Source of the DNA: Monilinia fructicola
Lineage: Eukaryota; Ascomycota; Leotiomycetes; Helotiales; Sclerotiniaceae
Assembly (NCBI GenBank): GCA_008692225.1
Contig: VICG01000001.1
Location: 248,001-312,000 of the forward strand
Length of the DNA stretch: 64,000 bases
Direction of reading: 5' to 3'
Shown: piece after piece, positions 11,093-22,206 of the stretch
How the letters are laid out: each line of letters opens with the position of its first letter
Position numbering within the stretch: the first letter of the stretch is position 1
Translations under genes and position numbers: made by a program
Notes under the pieces: model-generated
Database searches by the model: none
Told to the model about the DNA's origin: nothing
Seen by the model: the letters and a program-made list of their open reading frames with translations, nothing else

Positions 11093-14000
11093 ATGCCTCG
11101 AACTACCGCTCGGTCTGTATCGCGAGATTTACCTCCTTCATCACTAAAGCATGAAGCTCCTACCCAAAGAAACACTCGATCGACACGTAGCCAGAGCATA
11201 GACTTAGATGCAAATCGATACCGTCAAGAAAGTGTCGAGAGTACGGGAAGTAACAACAAACAAAGAAGTCGCAGAGCCACTCGCAAACCCGCCGCCGAAA
11301 GAGGTTAGCTTTGTTTATATTGCGTTTAATGATTATTACTTACAACGTTTAGCCTTGTCTGTAGTCGAAGAAGACAGAGAAGTCTCGTCTCAGGGAGAGG
11401 AGGAAGAAGAGGAAGAAGATGTCCAAAATGTAGAGGAAGAAGAAGTAGAAGAAGACGTCCAAGACGTAGAGGAAGATGATGAGGATCCAGACGCTACCAA
11501 GGTCGCGGAGCCGTCAGATATCGAACTTCAAGCAATCGATCGACAAGAAAATGATCTCGAAGGTAACGAACCACACTCTCCCGCCTTAACTTCCATGTCG
11601 GCCACAACCGTTCATACGATGCACACAGAAAGGGTATTGGAAACCATAGATTCCAACTCGGCAGTCGAAGCTCTTCCTGATCTCTACGATACAGCTCGTC
11701 GGATCATCAACAAGTCTGCAAATAAAAAGATTCGTCCGAAGGATATGGAACGCCACTCTAGAGTTTTGAATTCTCTTTGCGAAGCTTTCGAAGTAATGAA
11801 AGAACCATACGGCACGGAACAATTCATTGAGGTTGATATTGTATTAAGAAAGCTCTTTGGGTCAAAGGCTCCCGCAAACAGGGAAGTTCCTCTTTCTGCT
11901 ATTCTAAATTCGGCGAATCTTGCAACTTTGACATGTGTAGTAAAAGAACAACGCCAAACTGGTCAAAATCTGGATAAGTCTGGGCGGCAAAAACTGAAGG
12001 TATTCCTCCAGTCGTTAGAAAAAACGTTCCCAGGTCCATTTGTGTCTAAATTCACTGCGCTATCAGGCCCCAAAGATTCTGAAGATAGCAAACTTATACA
12101 GGAGAGCTTCAATTTGTTCTTGGACATACGAACTCAGCTATTTATAACTGTCTCTCGATCCTTGGAGGCCGAGGAACTGGGTTTTGATCCAGATCGAGCC
12201 CTAGGTACTTTATTGCTCCAAGGTATCGATGAGAAAGGAATTTTTGGTAGCATTGGCTTGGATGAACGGGAAGAAAGAGCCGGCGCGAGGATCGATCAAA
12301 TCCGTAACACATTCAAGCCTGCAGGGCAGGCTACAGGCCCCGGTAAATATGTCGACTTTGAAAGATTGGAGAATCTGTACCCCAAGGCCGAGTTTTACGA
12401 TAATCTTGTCAGCTACGCCGAGAAGCGTTTGGCCGAGGTCGAGGACCTTGTAGAAGCTCGGGGCGGTATCGAGAACGTGGTCGAATCTTTTCAAGACCTT
12501 GCTCAAGATATCGAGTCCGACCCCGAACCCGAAATTGAAGTGAACTACAGCCCACCCAAGAGTGTCACAGAGCCTGAAGACAATTCAGCCACAAAGGCAG
12601 CGGTGCCAAAACAACCGTAAGACCCCAATTGTTATTTTGAATGCACGACTGAACGATGAATACTCACCATTAGTTCTAGGCCTCACAAGGACCCACGCGC
12701 TTTGAAAAAGCTTGCGGAACTCAAGAATAAAGTAGGAAGTCAGCAATTGGATGATAGGGAAGGCTCTCCTAGGTCCAACCCCAGCGCAAATGCTAGGTCT
12801 GGCTTTGCAGATTCATCACTATCACCAGCAGAAGTACAACAGCAAGACTCTGAAATAACAGAGGCTGTCAAGGCATTCAATACTTCACAGAACAAGGAGA
12901 ATCAACGACCCGACCAACACCAAGGTTCGCGAGGTCGTCCTTCCTCCAAAAATACTGCAACGCGAGGGATTTATAAACGCCACCCCAATGCTGTGAAAGA
13001 AACGTGGGATGAGAATAGTCAAGGTTTTCCAGATCCTCCTTTGCCTAGAATTAACAAACGCAAAATTCTACCTCAAGAAGTTCAAACGGACGATGAGGAA
13101 GCCCCTCAGCCAAAAAACAACAAGCGCAAGAACCCTCCTTCTCCGGAGATTGAGTTAGATGAAGAGGATTTTAGCTCTGATCAGGGCTTTCAAAGAGACA
13201 AGAGAAACATGCCTTCTCCTCGAAGAACTGCTACGTCTAGGTCTCCTATCCGCCCACTTAAACGAGTTCGTGCCCAAAGAGCTGAAATTCCTCGAGGACA
13301 AAGTTCACGTGACGAAGACAGATCTCGAGAAGTTTCTTCCCAGTTCATCAGTCCTGATGACGATGATGGTGAGGTACAGAGTCAATCCGCCTCTGAAGAC
13401 CAAAGCCAACAAAGACGAGAGCGCTCACCATCGCAAGATGTTCCGTCAATATCACAATCACAAGAAAGACGAGAGCGTTCGCCATCGCGTCAAGTCCCGT
13501 CAGTCTCACAAGAAAGACGAGGACGGTCTAAATCGCAGCAAAACCCGCCAAGGTCACGAACACAGCAAGCCCGACGAAGATCACAACCTCCACCAAGCGT
13601 ACATAGCGTGGAAATGAGCGATGATGACTCACCACCCCCTGTTCCTTTTGCACAAACCCAAGCTGTCGCTCGTATCAACGCTAGAACACAAGCAAACAGA
13701 ATTGGCACCAAGGTTCTCCAAACTCGCGAAGTGTGGTCTGATGCTGACACAAAGCGGCTCATTCGATACATCGAAAAACACGGTGCGGATTGGTCAATCA
13801 TTGAAAAAAACTACGGTGAAGAATTTGATCGTGACAACATTACCCAAGTAAATTTGAAGGATAGGGCGAGAAACATTAAGGTGTCTATGTTATTGTAAGT
13901 ATAATAACCCTAACCTTAACCCTAACCCTAACCCTAGTCCTAACCCTAACCCTAAATCTTAAAGCACCCTGGTACTAATGTTGAGAAATACATCACAGAG

Positions 14001-14149
14001 CTGGAGAGATGCTGCCAAGACACTTCAATGAGGTCAAGCTGAATGCTGCCTTAGTTGCAAGGGTGCAGACTACATGGCCTGAGTATGATTCATACACTGA
14101 TACTGGGTATGCGAAAATCACCCATCAAATCAACTACGCCCAACGGTAG
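11093..14149 (+). CDS. TRF-like telomere-repeat binding protein with C-terminal telobox Myb
   Basis: Four exons: 11093-11303, 11353-12616, 12674-13894 and 13999-14149, all joining in frame, about 948 residues. After a short basic N-terminus and a Glu/Asp-rich acidic stretch, residues about 150-435 form a predicted all-helical region that could be the TRFH-like dimerisation domain of TRF/Taz1/Tbf1 proteins. Residues 492-840 are disordered, rich in Ser, Arg, Gln and Pro, with repeated RRERSPS motifs. Residues about 843-905 are a Myb domain (REVWSDADTKRLIRYIEKHG) ending in a telobox helix (VNLKDRARNIK), close to the VDLKDKWRN consensus that reads TTAGGG. The last exon supplies LPRHFNEVKL, which matches the segment after helix 3 in telobox proteins. 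Expected role: binding duplex telomeric or subtelomeric TTAGGG repeats. I cannot tell a Taz1-like shelterin protein from a Tbf1-like general factor. The last intron carries telomeric repeats. Confidence 0.85.
13902..13962 (+). repeat. Interstitial telomeric repeat tract (CCCTAA)n in an intron
   Basis: About 60 nt of CCCTAA units (TTAGGG on the other strand), eight to nine units with a few variants (ccttaa, cctagt). It lies immediately after the donor (13895, gtaagt) of the last intron of the telobox Myb gene and ends before the acceptor at 13998. The repeats therefore sit between the exon coding for most of the Myb domain and the exon coding its tail. Confidence 0.95.
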
Positions 14150-15381
14150 AAGGTAGCTCCGAGTGGGTGCGAAGCTTGCTATCCTGTTGGGCTAGGAAAG
14201 CATGTCTAGGTAAGAAGGACTATGGTGTATTTTCTCAACTTCGAGTCCATCTTCACAGTATCTTTTGATACTAGGAATTCGTTGATGTCCACTGTATAAT
14301 ATGGCAGAATTGAGGTGGAGTTCAGGAGTATCCGTGGATGTAAATATGAAAACAGGAATGATTATTGGGTGTTATTGATGCATATGAATAAATTGGGGAG
14401 TTGGGTGGATCTTGGTGATATCCTGGGTTATGGCGAATCAGATGGTAATGGGTATATGGAATAGGGATGAGTACAATGATGAGAAGTCCGTTTATGTTCT
14501 TTGGTATTTGATATCATATCGTAATACATTTCACAACAAGCTCAATACATGTTTACAATAGCTGAAGAAAGTGATGTTTATGATAATCCCTCGAAATAAC
14601 AATACTCACCATGCTCGTATTCAAGAGCTTCATGATAACATTGAACGCACGCCTATTTCTGCATAGTAGCTGGAGATAGACGCATCTAGATATCACTAAT
14701 TTTCAATGTGATCTCGCTCATGATTACCTACCTAGGTCCTTGGAAGTTGAAATCGATCAATTTCTTCTGATGTCCCCCCTCAGTTCGCGAACAGAGTCTC
14801 GTCGCTTAACCAATCTATTCTAGAGACGGGATAGATCTAGGTACATATCTCGGCTTGGACTAGAATGGATGGGGATGGAAGGGTGGGCACGACAGATCGT
14901 AAGAGGATGGCTGGATTTTATCTGGATGGTTTTCTCTCTGGGGTGGATGGGTAGTTATGGAAAGGACTTGGGGGATTTTGGTTAGGGTGGGATGGGATGG
15001 GATGGGATGATGATTTTTGATATTGGGCTATTATGAAGTTTGTTTGGGTATCTAGTTGGTTAGATGGTTAGATATTCCTCAGATACCCGTGGACCTATAG
15101 GGTATGGCATATCCATGGATACGTATATATATACATATATATACATATATATACCTAGTATATATACCTACCTAGGTAGGTAGGTATATATATATTGAGA
15201 CATCGGAGTGGGTGGGTCGCAGCTCCGGATCTACGAAACAGATCTAGATGATACGCTCGGGCCACATTACGGCCAATGAATATTCACAATCTACTTGTAT
15301 CACTCGTAAGGCTGAGAACCCCAATAATTTTCTTACCCTCACCTCAGCCTTACCATCAGCTTCTACCATGAACCCCCAGCC
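14150..15381. other. Intergenic, with an AT/TAGG palindromic tract
   Basis: No gene seen. Positions about 15120-15196 hold alternating TATATA with TACCTACCTAGGTAGGTAGGTA, which can fold into a long hairpin (arms tatatacctacc / ggtaggtatata). It lies about 190 nt upstream of the IMP2 start. Confidence 0.6.
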
Positions 15382-16032
15382 ATGTCGCAACGCCTATTCT
15401 CCTCCCTGAAGAAAGGATCCCCCACCCGGCAATTCCTCAAAGACTTTTCCTACTGGAGTTTTGTCATTGCATCGTGGGTGCCCGCCGTCATATTTTTCAA
15501 AGAACATGTCGCCGAACTCCACACCATCAAAGGCGCTTCCATGTACCCATTCCTGAATACGGGGTACGACGAGAGTCTCACGAGAGATGTATGCTTGGTT
15601 GATAAACGCAGCCCCACCCAGGGCTTGGAGAGGGGAATGCTGGTTTCTTTCCGGTTCGCGCCTCTGTCTACTTCCCCCGCACTGCGTCAACGATGAGGGG
15701 AATCCGTATCTCTAACTGTCGTCAGATCTCCATACCACCCCGAAACCCTCGTGGTGAAACGCATCATCGCACTGGAAGGTGACCGCGTCTACACGCATGC
15801 GCCGTATCCGTATCCGATCGCCGATATACCAGCAGGACATGTATGGGTTGAGGGCGATAACGCAGATGCCAGAAAGACACTGGATAGTAATCATTATGGG
15901 CCAATTGCGGTGAACCTGATCACAGGGAGGCTGACGCACGTTCTGTGGCCTTGGAGGAGTAGGGGGGCTATTCACTGGGAGATGTGGAAGGGGAGAACGA
16001 GGGTTGTGCGGGGGTGGAATCAGGGCGGGTGA
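15382..16032 (+). CDS. IMP2: Mitochondrial inner membrane protease subunit 2
   Basis: Exons 15382-15653 and 15726-16032 with a 72-nt intron (donor gttcgc, acceptor cgtcag) give about 192 residues, the usual Imp2 size. It belongs to the type I signal peptidase family (S26). The N-terminal membrane anchor is FSYWSFVIASWVPAVIFF. The catalytic serine lies in IKGASMYPF (about Ser53), and the general-base lysine follows the splice junction in ETLVVKRIIALEGD (about Lys102). Next come the GHVWVEGDNA and DSNHYGPI boxes typical of the family. The enzyme acts with Imp1 at the outer face of the inner membrane to remove sorting signals from intermembrane-space proteins. It is the last recognisable conserved gene before the accessory block begins. 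Confidence 0.93.
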
Positions 16033-16426
16033 AGCGCTTTGCATGTGGAGGGTGGAATGAATTTGTCCACATAGATTCAGTCTAAAAACCAACTCGGGTA
16101 AATGATGCAATGATTATGCTTGTTGATGGTGTTGTTATACTGATTTATATTTCCATTGGGTTCGATCTATCGGTACAGTATTTTCCTCGTTTGATGGTTT
16201 TATTGTTTTCCAAAAGATGCTCATGAGGTTCAAGCTCATAACTAACCCAACAAAATCGATAGTAAGAAGTCATCGTAATGAAAAGCTTAACGAAGTTTGT
16301 TATTATTGGTATTAACTTGATGGGTTAAGTTATAATAAGTATTGAAAATCTGTCGGGCGTCGCTATAAGCATTGTTGTTCCACAGAGAGCTAGCGGTCTA
16401 ATTCGTACACCTTCCTCAACTGTCAC

Positions 16427-16723
16427 ATGATCTACTCCAGACTAACTACACGAATACAAAACGCGCCAAGTTATCCGAGTAGTAAATATGTTGCATCCGT
16501 CATAGCACATTCTGTCCTTTTCAAAGCTGGTATCCATGATACGGTATTAATTCTATCTGCTTTTCTAGCTGTGTTAGGCTATTCTTTAATGAATACGGAA
16601 GTGGTGGGCAAAGGGATTAATAAGCGTGAATCAATACCTGTGAGTTTTGTGAGTGTTAATGATTTGAAGGAATTGGATTTGGTGAAACATGGAAGGGAAG
16701 GCTGTTTGAAGTTGATGAGGTGA
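16427..16723 (+). CDS. Possible small membrane protein, unrecognised
   Basis: A 98-codon ORF with one hydrophobic stretch (VLILSAFLAVLGYSL) that could be a membrane helix. No domain is recognised and no intron evidence is visible. It may be a chance ORF. It lies between IMP2 and the 3' end of the CarB-A-C gene. Confidence 0.2.
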   Translation: MIYSRLTTRIQNAPSYPSSKYVASVIAHSVLFKAGIHDTVLILSAFLAVLGYSLMNTEVVGKGINKRESIPVSFVSVNDLKELDLVKHGREGCLKLMR

Positions 16724-17094
16724 GGTGCGGGTTAAGGAGCTGATGGAGAAAGGAGACATGGAGATGGCCTGGAGATGGTGGTGGATTTGAGATATGATAG
16801 GAGGAGGAGGAGGAGCAGGAGTGGAGAGGAAGCAGTTTATTGGACGGATGATGAATATTACGTATGAGTTTGTGTTGATAAACGGGGATGTCAGTCTTTC
16901 CATATCAACGCGGATGAGTCTCCCTCCGGAGAATCTACTTGAAGAATAATTGATACGAGACTACAAATCTAGGCACTGTCAACGGTTACGTATGTTACTT
17001 GAAAGAAAAGGAGACATTAAAGACAAGTAAAGAGCTTCAATTTGAATTCATGAATAGTACCGCTAACAATTTATATAAATTCCCTCCCTGTTGA

Positions 17095-20000
17095 TCATGC
17101 TGCGACCTCCTCAGTCGGCCTGTTGACCTGGCCACGGAACAATACTCGAACACCATTTTCGCCAATAGAGGTGCGGCCATGCAGAGTATCAGAGTTATCA
17201 AAACATATGAAATCTCCCACGCTCCAGCGATGCTGGTACGTGTATCTAGGTTGAAGAAGAAATTCTTCTAGCCTTGCAATAAGCCTATCCGACTCGGGCT
17301 TCTCAGCACCAGCCACCCTAACTCTCCAACTTGCCGGAATTCCCTCTGGGAATTGCAGCGCGAAGTTCAGATACAGCTTACCTTCATGTGTTCGCAGTGG
17401 TGGGATAGGAAACCATGTATCTCCCTGCAGATCATAATGTCCCTCTTCTTGGATTTGGTATTCAAAGGTCTTGTTCTCCAGTTCGGCACGTAAATCACTC
17501 GGCATCTCCGCCAATGCCTTCAGCTGGTCGACGATGATTGTCTCGCCAGATCCGAGCTCGTCCGAGAACTCGGAAGCGTACAGGATAACCATGTCAGGGC
17601 GGTGACCGACGAAGATTCCATCTGTGTGGAGAGGTAGTGGACCACGACCGAGGACAACATTGCCTTTCTCTCGCGTTGCGCCGAGTTTCATGAGGTCGCT
17701 TCCTCCGGTTTTGAATTTGTGCACCACGGGGTTTCCGATGCCCCTGACAAGTGTCTTGAAATCATCCTCAGCGAGTGGTAGATTCCTCACGAGAATTAAT
17801 CCAGAAGTACTAGCTCCCTCGCGAATTGTTTTTGAGAGCTCGGTGAGGTTGCTAGAGTCTCCCGCTCTGTCGAGAACAATACCCAAGCCTGAGGGAGTCA
17901 GAGTCTCTCGTGCTGATCCTCCATTTGTCAGAGCACTACCATTGGTATTACTGAGCTTGGGAGCTAGATCATCGATGTCGGCGAAGGGATCTTTCAGAAG
18001 ACGGGCCGTGATATCTCTGAATATCTTGCCATAGGCCTCAATCTTACTAGTGCGACCACCAAAGGTATCATCAAGACCACCTTGCAGACCTCCCCCCCCG
18101 AGGTGGATACCAATCTTCTGTCGCCAAGCAGTGGACATAGGCACGTATGGTTCCATTGCTGACCTGAAGAACGCCTTCTCACGGCCGCCGTGGAGCTTGC
18201 AAGTTGGGTGAATATTCAGCGCTGTCTGTACAACGTCCTTATGCCAGTAAGGATGAGACATTTTCTTTCCCGCCACGCAAGCAGGAAAGTCCGTGAACTC
18301 GCCAGTATGACGTACGATATCAATGCCATCTACTATATCTCTCAATAGAGCTTCGGTCTCAGAGGAGTCTGGTGGGAGACCAAGGTTCAGTAGATCACTG
18401 CCCAACCCCGTGAGAATATGCTGCTCCTTGATGATACCGCTGCGCATCATAGCAGTGATGGTGAGCAGAATATCCACTCGGTCCCTCTCTGCCGTTCCGA
18501 GGCCGCGAATTGACTCCGGGATGGCTGCGTACAAATCTTCAGCCGAGAAGTCAACGCGCACGTGAGGGATCCCGAGGTACTTGGTCAACTCTGCGGCTTC
18601 GTCGTGTTCATTGCCCCAGGGTGAGCCGGCACTGTATGCAGTGACTTTTAGACCTTGACGAACAGCGAATGCTGTCACTGCTCCTGAATCTATACCTCCA
18701 GAGAGCAAACACGCAACGGACTCTACGCCTTCAGTCATCTCGGAGACGGCCTTCTGCAGAGAAGAGACAAACGTCAAACCCGCTTCTTTGAAATCGTTAA
18801 CCTGTGGGTTTAATCCCGCTTGTATAGGGTCGTTATGCTGTTCTATGGCAAAATTCCAACCGTCACCATCTTTCTTGATCTCTGCAGAAGAATGAGGTGG
18901 CAATAGGGATATTCCAAAGAAACTTGTTTTCTCTCATCACAACTGACCGACGTTGGGTCGGCGAAGTCGACGGGCAGTCCCCATTGCGAACGCGCACAAT
19001 TGAGCGTGAATGTGTCTGTTCCCAAAGCCCACGCATTGGTCTCAGGGTTCCGTACGACGTAGAGTGGAGGGTCGTTCATGACTCCCGTTCTCAGACGGAC
19101 AAGCTCTCCACGTACTTCGATGGAGGTTGCCCATTCTGGGAATTGCCTTAACGCCGCATTGTCGTCTAGCCAGGAATACGCATCAGAGAACAAAGCTGCT
19201 CCTTGGCCATATATGAGAACCCCGGAGTCTTTCTTCTTTTGCAGAGACTTTTCGAGGGATGGAATGGGCTTGTTTGCTATTAAAATCCACGATGGCCCCT
19301 TTTTCTGGCTTTTGGTGATGATTTGCTTCATCTTTACCTGTGCATTGCCTGCCGCGAAGTTGTTGCAGTGGGCACGCTTTGCTTCCTCACCAATTGCCAC
19401 TACGCCTTTGATGAAGGTGGAGTTGATGTGTGGCCGTGTTCCTTGGACAGCCGTTGATTGCCAAGACCCTATGGCCTGGGCTCGCTCTAGGGCTCGTGTA
19501 ACGAGATTTTTTGAAGGCACGACCTCATGGAGTAGCCCATCCCTTAACGAGCTTTGGGCATTCCATTTTTCTGAAGTAAATAACATGTTTTGCATTACTG
19601 TTCTTCCAACCACAGCCTCCAGCATGAAGCCTCCAAAGTTGCAGGCAATGCCCACTTTGAGCTCAGGCATCACAAGTTGGCACTCTTCTGAACCGATACG
19701 GTAGTCGCAACAAAGAGCAATCTGAAGTCCAAGACCAATGGCGTACCCGTCAATTGCGGCTATCACAGGCTTGGAGATGCCGGCAACTGTGGTGTAAAGA
19801 TTGGTGAAGTTATCAATCCAAGCGCGAACTTCGTCGCCGCCGTTGAACTTTGAGGTTTCGTGAAAGTCGCCACCGGCGCTGAACGATCTTCCCTCGCCTC
19901 CGGTGAGGACAATGCACCCAACGGCATCATCGGCGTCAAGCCTTTTGACCAGAGCCTCAAGCTCTTGCATTTTTGACTGGTTGAAAGGGTTGTGAATGTT

Positions 20001-20159
20001 ACCCTTTGAGAATGTCACGAGTGCTGCTCGTGACTCAACGCGGACAACGAATAAGCTCGCGTCACCGCCATTGGAAGCAGCATTGTTATAGGAGGTGGTG
20101 TGGTTATCTGAGGTGTAACCACTAGGTGTGGCATAGTCGTTGGTCGCTGAGATTGCCAT
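17095..20159 (-). CDS. Trifunctional carbapenem-type synthase: CarB-CarA-CarC fusion
   Basis: One ORF of about 1,021 codons, allowing for one missing base at about 18927-18930. Residues 35-285 are a crotonase like CarB (carboxymethylproline synthase): RSFSAGGDF and IDGYAIGLG form the oxyanion region and VMPELKVGI carries the expected catalytic Glu (about 166). Residues 289-725 match CarA/beta-lactam synthetase: a degenerate Ntn domain without an N-terminal Cys, the SGGIDS ATP loop (about 487-492), and WRQKIGIHLGG with the expected catalytic Lys (about 682). A disordered linker (about 729-757) precedes a CarC-like oxygenase: GRGPLPLHTDG supplies His845/Asp847, DTLHGR His994, and VRVLFRGQ an Arg for 2-oxoglutarate. 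By family knowledge the three would make carboxymethylproline from malonyl-CoA and pyrroline carboxylate, close the beta-lactam, then epimerise and desaturate. The start is set at MAISATND; an upstream in-frame Met (20210) would add 17 residues. The product is inferred. Confidence 0.9.
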
Positions 20160-21570
20160 CTCGGAATACTGCAAGTTCTTGATACAATCAAAGGTGACTC
20201 TGCCTCTCAAGCGAAGAGCTGTGCGCCCTCTACAAATATAAGTGAAAAAGTGAGCGGTTTATCATGCCAAGGCTCGCGACTGCGTGCGAAGAGCACGTTC
20301 ACCATTAGCTCACGATCGATCAAATACTTCCTTGGCAAAATAATGACTTCGTACCTTGATATCGGCGTGGGGGGTGAAGAACCAAGCAAATGCTCAGATG
20401 AAACGAACAGGCGCCAGGGTCACAATTGGTCCGAAATGCTGCCTACCGAATCCAATAACCTCTGCTTCTTTGTAGGAACCGGAACTCAACAATCTCGGAT
20501 GCATTTCTTGTATCATACTGTCTTATTGCGGAAATGCAGGACGATCTATAACGAGGGGTCTTTCCAGCTGGCGAGGCTTAGTCGTGTGGTATGTAATGAT
20601 TCTGACATTCTAACAATAAGATTGGCTTGACCATAAGAATCCCAATTTCAGTCCAAATAAACTTTGATAGGGAAATATTTGGTTTGTTCTCGTATATTCG
20701 AAATATTATTGATATTTGAAGTTCTTATATCTTTTTACATTCTTGATTAATGAAGTAATTATATCACTTGATTCTTATTTAAAAGTTATCCAAATATAAA
20801 ATTTTAAAATACAACTATTAGCAGCGCTAATTTTAAAGATTTCAAAATTAAAATAAAATACTTTTAAATAAGGTACTTCTATAAGTTTATTCCATCTCTT
20901 ATAATATTTCACTACTTTTTTACGTAGATTTTTAATATGAGAATACCTCTAAACATTTTCATTTTAGCGTTAGAAATATTATTCCCATATTAGATTTTGC
21001 CATACTTTGAGTCAATTAGAATATATATTTAAAGCTAAAAAGCAGAAGGGGCTAGACTTAACTACTCCTAGTAGAGAACGAGCACTTTACTTCGCACCAG
21101 ATGATTACCTCCACCTTGAATAATCCACAATAGCCTCATAGTCTGGGTCTGAATGCCCTTGCAATTGGTATATTCCATCCCCAATGCTTGCCGTTATAGC
21201 TGTCGAAAACCAAACTCTCATGTAAGATTTTAAGGAACCTATATTGTATCAGCTTTCTACTTTGTTTTGAGTGTTCGACTTTACAAAGGGGGGAAATACT
21301 AGGATATAGTACTCTTTTTTCATTCGAGTCTGGTGTAGATAAGCGTAGGCTAAGAGATTTGTATAGATTATCTCATTTTAGCGATTAAAAGTTCTAAATT
21401 CAGAATATATTTCTTATAATATTAGATGTTTATATAAGTTAAGTATTATAATAAAGTAGAATTAAAATTTTCTATTTTTCTATTAGTTTTTATATAATAA
21501 AATCATTAAGAATTACAATACATTAAAAACTATATATTAGTTATATAAAGAAATAATGCTTCTTTATTAT
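20160..21570. other. CarB-A-C upstream region and AT-rich block
   Basis: The first 450 bases upstream of the fusion gene are of normal composition and probably include its promoter. From about 20640 to 21560 the DNA becomes strongly AT-rich with no ORF of interest, as in repeat-induced-point-mutated or relic repeat DNA. Confidence 0.6.
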
Positions 21571-21576
21571 TAAAGG

Positions 21577-22206
21577 AAGATGTTTATTATTTATTATTTA
21601 TTATTTATTATTTATTATTTATTATTTATTATTTATTATTTATTATTTATTATTTATTATTTATTATTTATTATTTATTATTTATTATTTATTATTTATT
21701 ATTTTTATTATTTATTATTTATTATTTATTATTTATTATTTATTATTTATTATTTATTATTTATTATTTATTATTTATTATTATTATTATTTATTATTTA
21801 TTATTATTATTATTTATTATTTATTATTTATTTTTATTATTTATTATTTATTATTTATTATTTATTATTTATTATTTATTATTTATTTTTATTATTTATT
21901 ATTTATTATTTATTATTTATTATTTATTATTTATTATTTATTATTTATTATTTATTATTTATTATTTATTATTTATTATTTATTATTATTATTATTTATT
22001 ATTTATTATTTATTATTTATTATTTATTATTTATTATTTATTTATTTATTATTATTATTTATTATTTATTATTTATTATTTATTATTTATTATTTATTAT
22101 TTATTATTTATTATTTATATTTATTATTTATTATTTATTATTTATTATTTATTATTATTTATTATTTATTATTTAATTTTTATTATTTATTATTTATTAT
22201 TTATAT
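21577..22206 (+). repeat. Heptanucleotide tandem repeat (TTTATTA)n, about 630 bp
   Basis: Almost uninterrupted TTTATTA units with a handful of TTA-only or TTTTTA slips. Because seven is not a multiple of three, one strand reads as an open frame of repeating FIIYYLL, which is not a gene. Breaks occur about every 60-100 bp. It lies between the CarB-A-C gene and the ABC transporter. Confidence 0.97.

Noticed and set aside
15721..15730. A frameshift instead of an intron in IMP2
   Set aside because: Removing the 72-nt segment joins VSFR to SPYHPETLVVKR as expected for Imp2; the segment itself has no similarity to the family, so the intron is preferred despite the GTTCGC donor.
18882..18943. 62-nt intron in the CarB-A-C gene
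   Set aside because: The donor GTTGTG is weak and the segment encodes a conserved-looking FFxGIxxLPP block; a one-base slip in an A-run explains the frame change better. Not fully excluded.
21580..22176. 198-codon ORF reading repeated FIIYYLL
   Set aside because: It is the translation of the TTTATTA heptamer array; a seven-base unit without stops in this phase gives an open frame by necessity.
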